From DATARH01 sp050246595 (GTDB lineage Bacteria; Pseudomonadota; Alphaproteobacteria; ATCC43930; CGMCC-115725): a stretch of 53,753 nt of DNA. Made by a program: the position numbers and the translations under genes. Shown here piece by piece: positions 17,184 to 25,194 of this stretch; within the stretch, counting starts at the first letter, position 1; every line of letters starts with the position of its first letter. The stretch covers positions 1 to 53,753 of the forward strand of contig JBFWVT010000033.1 in the NCBI GenBank assembly GCA_050246595.1. The letters run 5' to 3'. Below the pieces are notes generated by a model that worked only from the letters and a program-made list of their open reading frames with translations, searched no databases and was not told where the DNA came from.

Positions 17184-17588
17184 TCAATCTCTGAAGGCGG
17201 TCACTCGCACTTTTAGGGTCGCCGAGGCAGGCGACGCCGAGACAGGTCCACACCGGCTTGTGGTTCGGCATGCGCGCTCCGAACTGCCGGACGACCTCGG
17301 CTATGACCGCCAGGATGAAGCCGTTCGGCTCGGGCGTATGGTAGGAATTGACGTGCGCCACGTTCGACCAGTCCAGGCCGACCGCTTCCAACATGAAGGT
17401 AACGTTATCGAAGGCGCTTTGACCTCCTCAATCGAGATGTTCGCGGGATAGTCCAGCATCTCGGGATGATACCCGCCCTGACCGGATAACTCGACGCGAC
17501 CGTCGATCTCGCAAATCTGCGAGTAGTTGAACTCCTTGATCTGTTTTGCGCCGTATGGGCCGGGCGCGTGCAGCGTGAATTTCGGCAT
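17184..17588 (-). pseudogene. RidA/YjgF family gene broken by two frameshifts
   Basis: Reading leftward from ATG 17588, the first frame gives MPKFTLHAPGPYGAKQIKEF, GRVELSGQGGYHPEM and SIEEVK. It then fails near 17420, where a one-base loss moves the sequence into the frame giving AFDNVTFMLEAVGLDWSNVA, HVNSYHTPEPNGF and VWTCLGVACLGDPK. A second shift near 17207 restores the family ending VRVTAFRD before TGA at 17184. RidA proteins deaminate reactive enamines and are about 130 residues, so the whole gene is present but unreadable. Two lesions make a sequencing error unlikely. Confidence 0.8.
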
Positions 17589-17675
17589 CTCGACATCCTT
17601 ACCGGAGCTTGCGCCGAAGCGCAGGCGCAAACCGGACCCTATACCAGCCGCCCGAGATCTTGACACATATCGTTC

Positions 17676-17760
17676 ATGGCCGGGCTTGGCCCGGCCATCC
17701 ACGAGAAGCCGGGGATGCTTGGGGGCGGCTCGTGGATGCCCGGCCCAAGGCCGGGCACGA
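17676..17760. repeat. Pair of GGCCGGGC-type intergenic palindromes
   Basis: The first copy contains ATGGCCGGGCTTGGCCCGGC followed by CATCCACGAG. The second, inverted copy has CTCGTGGATGCCCGGCCCAA followed by GGCCGGGCACGA. Such GGCCGGGC-TT-GGCCCGGCC hairpins are abundant between genes in Bradyrhizobium-like genomes. Here they lie between two pseudogenes, and the pair could form a larger cruciform. Confidence 0.7.
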
Positions 17761-17799
17761 ACGAGCCAAGGTCAATGTCGGTTGGTATTAAGGACAGAC

Positions 17800-18431
17800 C
17801 TAGGACAGACCGCGAGGGACGTTATCGATGTCCGACTGCCATTCCTCCGCTGAGACCTCCTTGAATGGAACGGGACCAACCGAGGCGCTTGAGAGGACGA
17901 CCTCGGACCCCAGGGCGCGCAGAAGCATAAGGCTGTTCTTGAGGTCCGATTTCGAGCCACCCGCATGCTCCCACACCAAAGTGTCCCATGCGCCGTTATT
18001 CAGATAGATGGTGTCTCCGGTAAAGAGGTATGTCTTTCCATGAGCTGAACGGACCAGAAAGCACACGCTGCCATTGGTGTGGCCGGGTGTTGGTATGACC
18101 TCGATGTTGCTCAGGCGGACCTCTCTCTTGTCGAATTTGCAGTCAACGGGTGTCACTTTCCTCACTGCCTGTTCTTCGAGTCGATGACAACAAAGCTTGG
18201 AACCAAACAGCCTTTTGATATCAGCAAGCGCGGGCCCCGCCTCATCCCTATGGCTCAAATACTGGTGCGTGATCCGCCCAGTTCGCGAATGTGCTGATGC
18301 TCCTCCGGCAGTCCGGAGCTGTACAAAAGGATGTTGCCCGCGTCTCGCACAAGAAGATAAGCATGGGTGGTCACACCCTGAAACGGATGCTCCGCACGCG
18401 TCTGCCAGAGATCAGGATAAATCTTCTTCAT
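17800..18431 (-). pseudogene. MBL-fold metallo-hydrolase gene with one frameshift
   Basis: From ATG 18431 (AGGAG 6 bp upstream) the frame reads MKKIYPDLWQTRAEHPFQGV and LLYSSGLPEEHQHIRELGG, then hits a stop at 18255. One missing base near 18271-18278 shifts the rest into a second frame continuing ITHQYLSHRDEAGPALADI and on to TPGHTNGSVCFL and FTGDTIYLNNG, ending at 17800. The joined protein would be about 209 residues. TPGHTNGS and FTGD are metal-site segments of the metallo-beta-lactamase fold. The first motif (SHRDE) is a degenerate HxHxDH. Lying between two other broken genes supports genuine decay. Confidence 0.75.
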
Positions 18432-18440
18432 TCTCTTCTC

Positions 18441-18602
18441 CTATTGTGATGCCGAAAGCAGCTGGCTCTCTTCTCGTTCGAGCACCTTGCGGACCGTCGG
18501 GCGCTGCAGCATCCGGTTTTTGAAGGCGGCATAATTCGTGAGCTGTTCGACGGGCATGCCGTGCCCTTTGCCCCAGCCGTAAATCACAAGCGTGTAGCCG
18601 CT
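18441..18602 (-). pseudogene. Glutathione S-transferase C-terminal remnant
   Basis: The leftward frame gives about 52 residues, YTLVIYGWGKGHGMP, EQLTNYAAFKNRMLQRPTV and KVLEREESQLLSASQ, which match the last helices of a bacterial GST (normally about 200 residues). The N-terminal thioredoxin-like domain and most of the helical domain are missing, replaced directly by an IS5-type transposase fragment at about 18600. The continuous open frame across the junction is a chimera, not a designed fusion. Confidence 0.75.
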
Positions 18603-18715
18603 CAGCGCGGCGCGGTCATCGAGCGGCGGACGCCCGCCCTTGGGTTTGGGCCGCGGCAGCGGCAACAGCGGCGCCACCGCAGACCATAATTATCCGAGAC
18701 GAGAGGCTTTGCCAT
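18597..18715 (-). mobile_element. IS5-family transposase N-terminal fragment
   Basis: From ATG 18715 the leftward sequence gives MAKPLVSDN, then after a one-base loss WSAVAPLLPLPRPKPKGGRP and LDDRAALSG. This is the characteristic N-terminus of IS5-group transposases. It ends abruptly at the GST remnant. A near-perfect inverted repeat (13 bp, one bulge) at 18701-18734, GAGAGGC...GCCTCTC, spans the start codon and may be the former IS end or a hairpin over it. Only about 115 bp of the element is left. Confidence 0.75.
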
Positions 18716-18810
18716 GCCAGGGCAAACGCCTCTCAGCCGGTTTTGTTGGGTGCTCTTATTGGCGCGGCGCGCCGATGGCCATCATCGCGTCGCGACCCGG
18801 CAGAGGCCGC

Positions 18811-19413
18811 TTACTGCCCCTTGACCTCGATCTTTCTCTGCCGTTGCATCCCGTCCTGCGACTTCGGCAAGGTCACGCGCAACACGCCGTTCTTGAAATT
18901 CGCCTCGATCCTGTCGCGGTCGATGTGCTGCGGCAGTTGGATCGTACGGCGGAACGATCCGAAGCGCCGCTCGGAATAATGGTAATTCTTGTCTTTCTCC
19001 TGTTCCTGCTTCTCCTCGCGCTTCTCGCCGCCGATCGTCAGCAGGTCGTCCGTCAGCGACAGATTGATGTCCTTCTCGGACAGTCCCGGAAGCTCGGCCG
19101 TCAGGTGGTAGGCGTTCTCGTCCTCGGCGAAGTCGATCGCCGGCGCGCTGAACGCAAATCCCTCCTCGCCGCCGCGCCACACCGGCTCGAACTCGGACAG
19201 GCGCCGGGATAGCGGAAAGCCGAAGCCGCCGCCGAAAAACCGCTCGAACATCCGGTCCATCTCGCGACGCATTGCCTGGAACGGATCGAGCGTCGCCGGG
19301 CGCGTTTCGCCCCGATGGACCGGGGAATGCGACGGGGCAGTCTGCCGGCTCTGGCCGGCCTGCTGATCGCGCTTTACGTCGATATTGCTGTCGCTTCTGG
19401 TCGTGTCGGACAT
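18811..19413 (-). CDS. Hsp20/alpha-crystallin family small heat-shock protein
   Basis: This 200-residue cytoplasmic chaperone prevents aggregation of unfolding proteins. A polar N-terminal arm (MSDTTRSDSNIDVKRDQQAG) precedes DPFQAMRREMDRMFERFFGG. The alpha-crystallin domain runs from about 85 to 190: PAIDFAEDENAYHLTAELPG, NLSLTDDLLTIGGEK, FRRTIQLPQHIDRD and FKNGVLRVTLPKS. It is longer than IbpA and belongs to the Hsp20 class with an extended arm. GGAG lies before ATG 19413, but no ROSE-like hairpin could be drawn there, unlike the second hsp20 at 25195. Confidence 0.93.
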   Translation of the reverse strand: MSDTTRSDSNIDVKRDQQAGQSRQTAPSHSPVHRGETRPATLDPFQAMRREMDRMFERFFGGGFGFPLSRRLSEFEPVWRGGEEGFAFSAPAIDFAEDENAYHLTAELPGLSEKDINLSLTDDLLTIGGEKREEKQEQEKDKNYHYSERRFGSFRRTIQLPQHIDRDRIEANFKNGVLRVTLPKSQDGMQRQRKIEVKGQ

Positions 19414-19586
19414 CGCAACAAATCTCCGTTTGATTGATCGCTGATTTTCTTGGTGTGTCGGCAGCCTCCGGACCCGGCTCCGACGCTTCCATGCCGTTCC
19501 AACAGAGGCTCGATGCGGCGGTTCCAACCCTCTACCGGCCGGCCTATCATGGCCGCGGAACGCAACCTGCGGTGCGAGAGGGAACA

Positions 19587-20552
19587 ATGGCCGAGCGGCT
19601 CGGATCAGGCGAATGGACCTACGAGGTCAACGTAAATTGGGCAAAAATCCCGGACGAGATCGTGCTCGGCGACTGCGCCGCAGTCGGGGTCGACAGCCGG
19701 GGCAATGTCTACGCCTTCAACCGCGGCGAGCACCCGGTCGCGGTGTTCGACAATGACGGTAACCTGCTGCGTACCTGGGGCGAGGGGCTGTTCACGCGCC
19801 CGCACGGGGTCCATGTCGCACCGGACGACACGATCTGGCTGACCGATGACGGCGACCACACCGTGCGGGGCTGCACCTTGGACGGCAAGGTCCTGCTGAC
19901 GCTCGGCATTCCCGGCAAGCCGGCGCCGTTTATGAGCGGCGAGCCGTTTCACCGCTGCACGCATACCGCGCTGTCGCCAAACGGCGAGCATCTCTACGTC
20001 TCGGACGGGTACGGCAACGCCCGTGTGCACAAATTCACCGCGGACGGCAAATTGCTGCATTCCTGGGGCGAATCCGGCACCGACCCCGGCCAGTTCAACA
20101 TCGCGCACAATATCTGTTGCGATCCCGAAGGCTGGGTCTATGTCGCCGATCGCGAGAACCACCGGGTGCAGATTTTCGACGCCAACGGAAACTGGGAAAC
20201 GCAGTGGAACTACCTGCACCGTCCCAACGGGATGTGTCTCGGGCACGGGGCGAACCCGCTCTGCTATATCGGCGAGGGCGGACCGGCGGGGGCGATCAAC
20301 CGCGATTGGCCGAATATCGGCGCTCGGGTCAGCGTCCACACGACCAAAAACCACAAGGTGCTGGCGCGGCTCGGCAAACCGCATGCCGGTATCGCGCCGG
20401 GCCAGTTCACCTCGCCGCACGGCATCGCGGTCGATCGCCGCGGCAACATCTATGTCGGCGAACTCTCGGGCCGCTCCTGGTCGCGCTTTTCGAGCGATCC
20501 GGTGCCGGCGAAGCGGCGCGTCATCCACCGGCTGGAGAAGATCGCGGCGTAG
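19587..20552 (+). CDS. NHL-repeat beta-propeller protein (peptidyl-amidating-lyase-like)
   Basis: This 321-residue protein is built of NHL-type repeats: GVDSRGNVYAFNRGEHPVAV, GVHVAPDDTIWLTDDGDHTV, HLYVSDGYGNARVHKF, WVYVADRENHRVQIFDANG and the last blade HGIAVDRRGNIYVGELSG. The pattern resembles the lyase half of peptidylglycine amidating enzymes and bacterial gluconolactonase-like propellers. No signal peptide is visible. ATG 19587 (behind GAGAGGGA) is preferred over longer frames that would run into the hsp20 promoter. The reaction is unknown. Confidence 0.85.
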   Translation: MAERLGSGEWTYEVNVNWAKIPDEIVLGDCAAVGVDSRGNVYAFNRGEHPVAVFDNDGNLLRTWGEGLFTRPHGVHVAPDDTIWLTDDGDHTVRGCTLDGKVLLTLGIPGKPAPFMSGEPFHRCTHTALSPNGEHLYVSDGYGNARVHKFTADGKLLHSWGESGTDPGQFNIAHNICCDPEGWVYVADRENHRVQIFDANGNWETQWNYLHRPNGMCLGHGANPLCYIGEGGPAGAINRDWPNIGARVSVHTTKNHKVLARLGKPHAGIAPGQFTSPHGIAVDRRGNIYVGELSGRSWSRFSSDPVPAKRRVIHRLEKIAA

Positions 20553-20591
20553 ACGGCAACTTGCCCATATCCGCCGAGTGTGCGGCAGACT

Positions 20592-20615
20592 CCCTCTCCC
20601 CATCGGGGGAGAGGG
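20592..20615. terminator. Palindrome CCCTCTCCCC-ATCG-GGGGAGAGGG
   Basis: A perfect 10-bp stem with a 4-base loop lies 40 bp after the NHL gene, in a convergent spacer. It is followed by GGGTGAGGGGG, the usual tail of this repeat family. It is a member of the CCCTCTCCC family described at 15541. Confidence 0.65.
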
Positions 20616-20620
20616 CTGGG

Positions 20621-20674
20621 GTGAGGGGGCAGATCCCGAAGCTGTTGGTGAGGGGGCAGATCCCGAAGCTGTTG
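20621..20674. repeat. 27-bp tandem repeat, two perfect copies
   Basis: The unit runs GTGAGGGGGCAGATCC plus CGAAGCTGTTG and occurs at 20621-20647 and 20648-20674 without a mismatch. It grew out of the tail of the preceding palindrome and looks like a recent slippage duplication in non-coding DNA. Confidence 0.95.
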
Positions 20675-20693
20675 CCGACCCCCACCTCACCCT

Positions 20694-20748
20694 CCCAGCG
20701 CTTACGCGCTGGGTCCCTCCCTCTCCCTCCCTGAAGGGGGGGAGAGGG
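20694..20748. terminator. Two hairpins before the cyclophilin gene end
   Basis: CCCAGCGC-TTAC-GCGCTGGG (20694-20713) forms a perfect 8-bp stem. Just after it, CCCTCTCCCTCCC and GGGGGGGAGAGGG (20719-20748) form a longer imperfect stem of the CCCTCTCCC family. Together with 20592-20615 they make three hairpins in one 213-bp convergent spacer. Confidence 0.55.
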
Positions 20749-20765
20749 TAAATCTTTGGTGCGGA

Positions 20766-21320
20766 TTACTTCCCCTTATCCGCATCCGCGGCGACCTGCA
20801 TGCGGATGATCTTGTCCGGGTTGCTGACCGTGCCGTTGCGCGCCTGATCGCCCTTTTTAACCGCGTCAACGTGTTCCATGCCGGAGACGACCTCGCCCCA
20901 GATCGTGTATTGCCGGTCGAGAAACGGCGCCGGCTCGAAGCAGATGAAGAACTGGCTGTCGGCGCTGTTCGGGTCCTGCGCCCGCGCCATCGAGACGGTG
21001 CCGCGCACATGCGCCTCGTTCGAGAACTCGGCCTTCAGCTTGTTGCCCGAACCGCCGGTGCCGGTGCCGGTCGGGTCGCCGGTCTGCGCCATAAACCCGT
21101 CGATGACGCGGTGAAACGGCACCCCGTCGTAAAACCCGCGCCGCGCCAGCGCCTTGATCTGCGCGACGTGGTTCGGAGCGAGGTCGGGCCGCATCGCAAT
21201 CACGACACGGCCGGCAGGAACGTCGAGATACAGCGTATTTTCCAGATCAGCCGCCATGGCCGTGCCTCCTGATGAAACGATCGCGAGAGCGAGAAGCAGC
21301 CCGCGCAACAGCGAAACCAT
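20766..21320 (-). CDS. Cyclophilin-type peptidyl-prolyl cis-trans isomerase, exported
   Basis: This 184-residue protein has a signal peptide (VSLLRGLLLALAIVSSGGTA, then MAADLEN) and one cyclophilin domain. FHRVIDGFMAQTGDPTGTGT is the catalytic Arg-containing strand and loop, ANSQFF-like NSADSQFFICFEPAPFLDR follows, and WGEVVSGMEHVDAV closes the domain. It should act in the periplasm like PpiA. With the FKBP at 15588 it is the second exported prolyl isomerase in the window. Confidence 0.93.
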   Translation of the reverse strand: MVSLLRGLLLALAIVSSGGTAMAADLENTLYLDVPAGRVVIAMRPDLAPNHVAQIKALARRGFYDGVPFHRVIDGFMAQTGDPTGTGTGGSGNKLKAEFSNEAHVRGTVSMARAQDPNSADSQFFICFEPAPFLDRQYTIWGEVVSGMEHVDAVKKGDQARNGTVSNPDKIIRMQVAADADKGK

Positions 21321-21394
21321 CAGACGCTAACTCCCGCAGCGCCGAGCTTATCCAATCGAATTGCGCCTGCCTGTGCCGCATGGCCGGCGCTGTC

Positions 21395-22345
21395 TCACGC
21401 GGCCGGTTCGCGGGCGTACCAGCCGCCGCGGCGGAACCGGTCGAGATAGGTCGGCAAGATCGCCTCGACCGCGGTCGGCTCGATGCCGAGCGCCTCGAAC
21501 CCCAGCGCGTTTGGCGACACGATGTTGTCGTATTTCAGCATCTCGACCTGATCCGGGGTCAGCGGCGCGTCGGGCAACAGCGACAGCAGCCGCGCCTGGA
21601 TCGCAGCGGCTCCAAACGGCACGCTGACGAGCAGCCGCTTGCGGCGGATTTCTTCGAGCAGCAGCTCCATCAATGCGCGCAGCGAATAGATCTTTGGTCC
21701 GCCGAGTTCATAGGTCCGCCCGGCGGTCGACGACTCGTCGATAACGCGCACCACCGCCTCGGCGACATCGCCGACATAGACCGGCTGAAACAGCGTTTCG
21801 CCGCCGCCGATCAGCGGCAGCACCGGCGAGACCGTCGCGATTGCCGCAAAACGGTTGAAGAACTGGTCCTCCGGGCCGAACACGGCCGAAGGCCGCAGGA
21901 TCGTCGCGGTCGGAAACGCGTCGCGCGCCGCCGCCTCGCCGGCCGCCTTGGTCCGCGCATAAGCCGACGGCGAGCGCGGGTCGGCGCCGATCGCCGACAT
22001 CTGAATAAAGCGCTCGATGCCGGCCTCGCGCGCAATGCGCGCCAGCCGCGCCGGCCCGATATGGTGCACCGCCTCGAAGCGCTGCGAGCCGCTTTCGCGC
22101 AGGACACCGACGAGGTTGACGACGATGTCGCCGGTCGAAACAAAAGCCCGCAGCAGCCGCTCGTCATTGAGCGAGACGTTGAGCAGCGCGACCTGGCCGA
22201 CATTGCCCTTCAGCTTCAGGAACTTCGCGCTGGCAGCATTGCGCCCGCCAACAGCCACGATGTCGCCGCGTTCGGCCAGCCGTTTGACGACATATCGTCC
22301 GATGAACCCGGCCCCGCCGAGGATCGCGACGCGGTTCTGCCTCAT
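21395..22345 (-). CDS. Complex I NDUFA9-family atypical SDR
   Basis: This protein of about 316 residues belongs to the NDUFA9 branch of extended SDRs, bacterial relatives of a complex I accessory subunit. The Rossmann motif ILGGAGFIGRYVVKRLAERG lies at residues 8-27, DIVVNLVGVL in the middle, and YARTKAAGE carries the YxxxK. The C-terminal part (YDNIVSPNALGFEALGI) is typical. ATG 22345 (GGAG 5 bp upstream) is favoured over ATG 22402. In alphaproteobacteria such proteins may help assemble complex I or bind quinone, but this is not proven. Confidence 0.88.
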   Translation of the reverse strand: MRQNRVAILGGAGFIGRYVVKRLAERGDIVAVGGRNAASAKFLKLKGNVGQVALLNVSLNDERLLRAFVSTGDIVVNLVGVLRESGSQRFEAVHHIGPARLARIAREAGIERFIQMSAIGADPRSPSAYARTKAAGEAAARDAFPTATILRPSAVFGPEDQFFNRFAAIATVSPVLPLIGGGETLFQPVYVGDVAEAVVRVIDESSTAGRTYELGGPKIYSLRALMELLLEEIRRKRLLVSVPFGAAAIQARLLSLLPDAPLTPDQVEMLKYDNIVSPNALGFEALGIEPTAVEAILPTYLDRFRRGGWYAREPAA

Positions 22346-22493
22346 ATCCGCTCCACAAGCGCCGCTTGCGGCATTATCAGACGCATTGATCTTCGGCAAC
22401 AACGAACGGCTCCCCGCGTATTAATGGTAACGGCAACGCCCGCGCGGCGGCCCGCCTTTCTGATCCCGGCAACGCGGCGGAGACAGCAATCCG

Positions 22494-23366
22494 ATGACGG
22501 AAAACACCCCTCAATCCACTGCCCTATCCGAGCACCAGCTTCGCGCGGCCTCGTGGTTCGAGGCGTTGCGCGACCGCATCTGCGCCGCCTTCGAAGCGAT
22601 CGAGGACGACTATGCCGGGCCGGACGCCGACACACTGGCCCCCGGCCGTTTCGTACGCACGAACTGGGAGCGCCCGGGCGGCGGCGGCGGGACGATGGCG
22701 GTGATGCGCGGGCGCGTCTTCGAGAAGGTCGGCGTCAATGTCTCGACCGTTTCGGGCGAATTCTCGGCCGAGTTCCGCAACGAGATCCCCGGCGCCGCCG
22801 AGGACCCCCGCTTCTGGGCGAGCGGCGTGTCGCTGGTTGCGCATATGCGTTCGCCGCTGGTGCCGGCGGTCCACATGAACACGCGCCATATCGTGACCCG
22901 CAAATCCTGGTTTGGCGGCGGCGCCGATCTGACCCCGATCTACCCCGACGAGGAAGCAGCCGCCGAGTTCCATGCCGCGCTCAAGACCGCCTGCGACGGC
23001 TACGACCCGAAATGCCATGACCGCTTCAAAGCGTGGTGCGACGAGTATTTCTACCTGCCGCATCGCGGCGAGCCGCGCGGCGCCGGCGGCATCTTTTTCG
23101 ATTATCTCGACAGCGGCGACCGGGAGCGCGATTTTGCGTTTGTGCGGGCGGTCGGCGAGGCGTTTCTTTCGGTATACCCCGTGATCGCGCGCGAGCGGAT
23201 GAACCGCCCCTGGACCACCGAACAGCGCCGGCATCAGCTGGTCCGGCGCGGCCGTTATGTCGAGTTCAATCTGCTTTACGACCGCGGTACCCGCTTCGGT
23301 CTGAAGACCGGCGGCAATATCGAGGCCATCCTGATGTCGCTGCCGCCCGAGGCGGCTTGGTCCTGA
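22494..23366 (+). CDS. hemF: Oxygen-dependent coproporphyrinogen III oxidase HemF
   Basis: This 290-residue enzyme uses O2 to decarboxylate two propionates of coproporphyrinogen III, giving protoporphyrinogen IX in heme synthesis. Family blocks include GGGGTMAVMRGRVFEKVGVN, SLVAHMRSPLVPAVHMNTRH, WFGGGADLTPIYPDEE, FYLPHRGEPRGAGGIFFDYL and RGTRFGLKTGGNIEAILMSL. GGAGA lies before ATG 22494. Length is normal. Its presence points to aerobic growth. Confidence 0.96.
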   Translation: MTENTPQSTALSEHQLRAASWFEALRDRICAAFEAIEDDYAGPDADTLAPGRFVRTNWERPGGGGGTMAVMRGRVFEKVGVNVSTVSGEFSAEFRNEIPGAAEDPRFWASGVSLVAHMRSPLVPAVHMNTRHIVTRKSWFGGGADLTPIYPDEEAAAEFHAALKTACDGYDPKCHDRFKAWCDEYFYLPHRGEPRGAGGIFFDYLDSGDRERDFAFVRAVGEAFLSVYPVIARERMNRPWTTEQRRHQLVRRGRYVEFNLLYDRGTRFGLKTGGNIEAILMSLPPEAAWS

Positions 23367-23406
23367 ATTGCCGGAACGCGCGCCGCGGCGGCCGCGTTTT
23401 TCCGGC

Positions 23407-23784
23407 ATGGATCAGGCCAATGTCAACGACCGCCGGTCGATCGAGCGGATCTATCCGCCGGACGCCTTCGCGCGCGACGCCGCCCAGAATGACCGGCCCC
23501 GGATCGAGATCCTGAAAGGTGTGCGCATCGCCTCCGCCCCGGACGAGGCCGGAAATTTCGCACTGGAGCCGGGGGCGCAATATACCGGCGAGATGCCCGG
23601 CGCGCTGTTTCTCGCCCCGTTCCATCGCCGCACCGCCGAGGAGTTCGCCGGTGTCGACCCCGACCCGCGCCACGGCTACGGCGCGTTTATCGACGAGATT
23701 ATCGGGGCGGCGCGCCGGCATGGATACCGCGCCGACGAATCGCCCGGTCCCGACGATCCGCGTCTGCGCGGTGCACGGCAGTAA
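23407..23784 (+). CDS. Hypothetical protein, 125 residues
   Basis: The protein starts MDQANVNDRRSIERIYPPDA and is acidic and proline-rich, with no signal peptide or membrane segment. The segment GALFLAPFHRRTAEEFAGVD and the tail RADESPGPDDPRLRGARQ are distinctive, but no family is recognised. It follows hemF by 40 bp on the same strand and may be cotranscribed. The Shine-Dalgarno is weak. A TTG at 23368 would add 13 residues. Confidence 0.5.
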   Translation: MDQANVNDRRSIERIYPPDAFARDAAQNDRPRIEILKGVRIASAPDEAGNFALEPGAQYTGEMPGALFLAPFHRRTAEEFAGVDPDPRHGYGAFIDEIIGAARRHGYRADESPGPDDPRLRGARQ

Positions 23785-23903
23785 TATTGGAGACCGGACC
23801 GCGGACCTCCGGCCCGCATTCGGCCAGGATGGAAGCGGTCGGTTTCTATATCAAGCCTCCTGGCCCGGACCTCCCCTTCGCACGCAGAGAGGCCCTATAG
23901 GTC

Positions 23904-23927
23904 CCCTCTCCCGTAAGCGGGAGAGGG
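23904..23927. terminator. Palindrome CCCTCTCCCG-TAAG-CGGGAGAGGG
   Basis: A perfect 10-bp stem with a TAAG loop lies in the convergent spacer between the hypothetical gene and the Tim44-like gene. It is one of the family described at 15541. GGTTGAGATGGGGGG follows, the same type of tail as at 20615. Confidence 0.65.
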
Positions 23928-23958
23928 TTGAGATGGGGGGCCTGCGCCCGCTTGTTTC

Positions 23959-24942
23959 TCACACCTGCTGGATCGCGGAGAGCAACCAGTTGCCGCCGCG
24001 ACGCCGGACAAAGGTCCAGACCTCCTCCGACTCGACCGGCCGGCTCGGATCGCCGCCGGCGAGGTAGTCGGGCGCTCCGGGCGAACGGTCCAGCCGCGCG
24101 AGATAATCGATCGCGCTCCATTTCATATAGGCGGTCGCGTATTGCAGATCGCCTTCCTCCCAGCTCTCGGTGACGTCGCCCGCCAGGAGCTGTACGTTCG
24201 AGACGATGTTGCGCACACCGCGGCCGGCGTTCCTGGTCAGCTCCTCCGAGAAATAGCCGACCATTTCCGGCGTCATCAGCTGACGCATACGGGCGAGATC
24301 GCTGTTCGACCACGCCTCCTGAACCGCCGCATGAACCGATTCGAACGCCGGCAGGTCGCTGTCGCTGACCGTGGTATCGACACCGCGGAACCGCGGCGCG
24401 GGCGCGACAGCGGCGCCGACCGAGCGCGGCATCGGCCCAGCCAGTCCGGCTGGGCCGCCGGCAAAGCCGCGTCCCGCACCTGCGGCCGCGGGGGCACCGC
24501 GATTTCCGAAGAAATGCATCGCCAGCCGGATCGCCAGGAAGATCAGCAGACCAATGATCAGGAATTGCAGGATGCCGCCGAGCGCCGTTCCGAAACCGCC
24601 AAGCGAACTGAACAGCATCCCGCCGAGAAACCCGCCGGCAAGTCCCCACATCAGCGGATTGCGCGCGAAGAAGCCGCCGCGGTTCGCCGCACCCGCCGCC
24701 CCGGCCATGCCGGCCGCCGGGGTCGCCGCCTGCGGTGCCGGGTTTGTGCTGCGCGTGATCGGCGCCGCGTTGTTCTGCTCGAAAGTGCGTGCGCCGCGAT
24801 TGCCGAACGAGGATTTTCCGCCGGCGCGCGCCTCGGCGAGGCTCGGCGTGAGCGCCAGCGTCAGAACGAAAAACAGCGACAGCAGGACCCGCCAATCGAG
24901 CAGGCGGGCTGCCGCGGCCGCAACAGGCGATCGTCTTTTCAT
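23959..24942 (-). CDS. Tim44-like domain membrane protein
   Basis: This 327-residue protein has a signal-anchor or signal peptide (LLDWRVLLSLFFVLTLALT, then PSLAEARAGG), a Gly/Ala-rich stretch with two hydrophobic segments (GGFLGGMLFSSLGGFGTALG and GILQFLIIGLLIFLAIRLAM) and a C-terminal Tim44-like domain from about 190 to 327 (FESVHAAVQEAWSNSDLARM, LMTPEMVGYFSEEL, EEVWTFVRRRGGNWLLSAIQ). In mitochondria this domain tethers the import motor. In alphaproteobacteria the role is unclear, with membrane-protein biogenesis suspected. It diverges from the second hsp20. Confidence 0.88.
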   Translation of the reverse strand: MKRRSPVAAAAARLLDWRVLLSLFFVLTLALTPSLAEARAGGKSSFGNRGARTFEQNNAAPITRSTNPAPQAATPAAGMAGAAGAANRGGFFARNPLMWGLAGGFLGGMLFSSLGGFGTALGGILQFLIIGLLIFLAIRLAMHFFGNRGAPAAAGAGRGFAGGPAGLAGPMPRSVGAAVAPAPRFRGVDTTVSDSDLPAFESVHAAVQEAWSNSDLARMRQLMTPEMVGYFSEELTRNAGRGVRNIVSNVQLLAGDVTESWEEGDLQYATAYMKWSAIDYLARLDRSPGAPDYLAGGDPSRPVESEEVWTFVRRRGGNWLLSAIQQV

Positions 24943-25171
24943 GTCATGTCCGTTCGCGAGGCGGAAAAGGCCTCTATAATATGCAACCGAACCGCTCTCG
25001 GCGAAAGGGCGATCAACACGGTATTCGATCCGGCCGCAGCGTTGCGCAACCCAAAGGTCACGAGGCTGGCGCGGCTTTCTTGATCGAGACCGCCGCGCGC
25101 CCAGATATTGCCCGGATAGTGATTGCATTTTCGCGCTCCGGGGGCCGGTTGCCGGACCCGGCGGCGCACCG

Positions 25172-25189
25172 CTCGCTCGAACGAGGAGG
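25172..25189 (+). promoter_or_regulatory. ROSE-like RNA thermometer hairpin over the hsp20 ribosome site
   Basis: CTCGCTCG (25172-25179) pairs with CGAGGAG (25182-25188) across an AA loop, giving seven base pairs with a single bulged G inside UCGCU. The 3' arm is the Shine-Dalgarno of the hsp20 gene (AGGAGG, ATG at 25195). A UYGCU motif pairing the ribosome site with one bulged G is the defining feature of ROSE elements on rhizobial small heat-shock genes. GC-rich hairpins upstream (around GGGCCGG-TTG-CCGG-ACCC, 25142-25160) fit the usual multi-hairpin leader. Confidence 0.7.
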
Positions 25190-25194
25190 GTCCG

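Noticed and set aside
22385..22420. FNR/FixK-like site (TTGAT-N4-GGCAA) in the NDUFA9-hemF spacer
   Set aside because: The right half does not match ATCAA, and one half-site is expected by chance.
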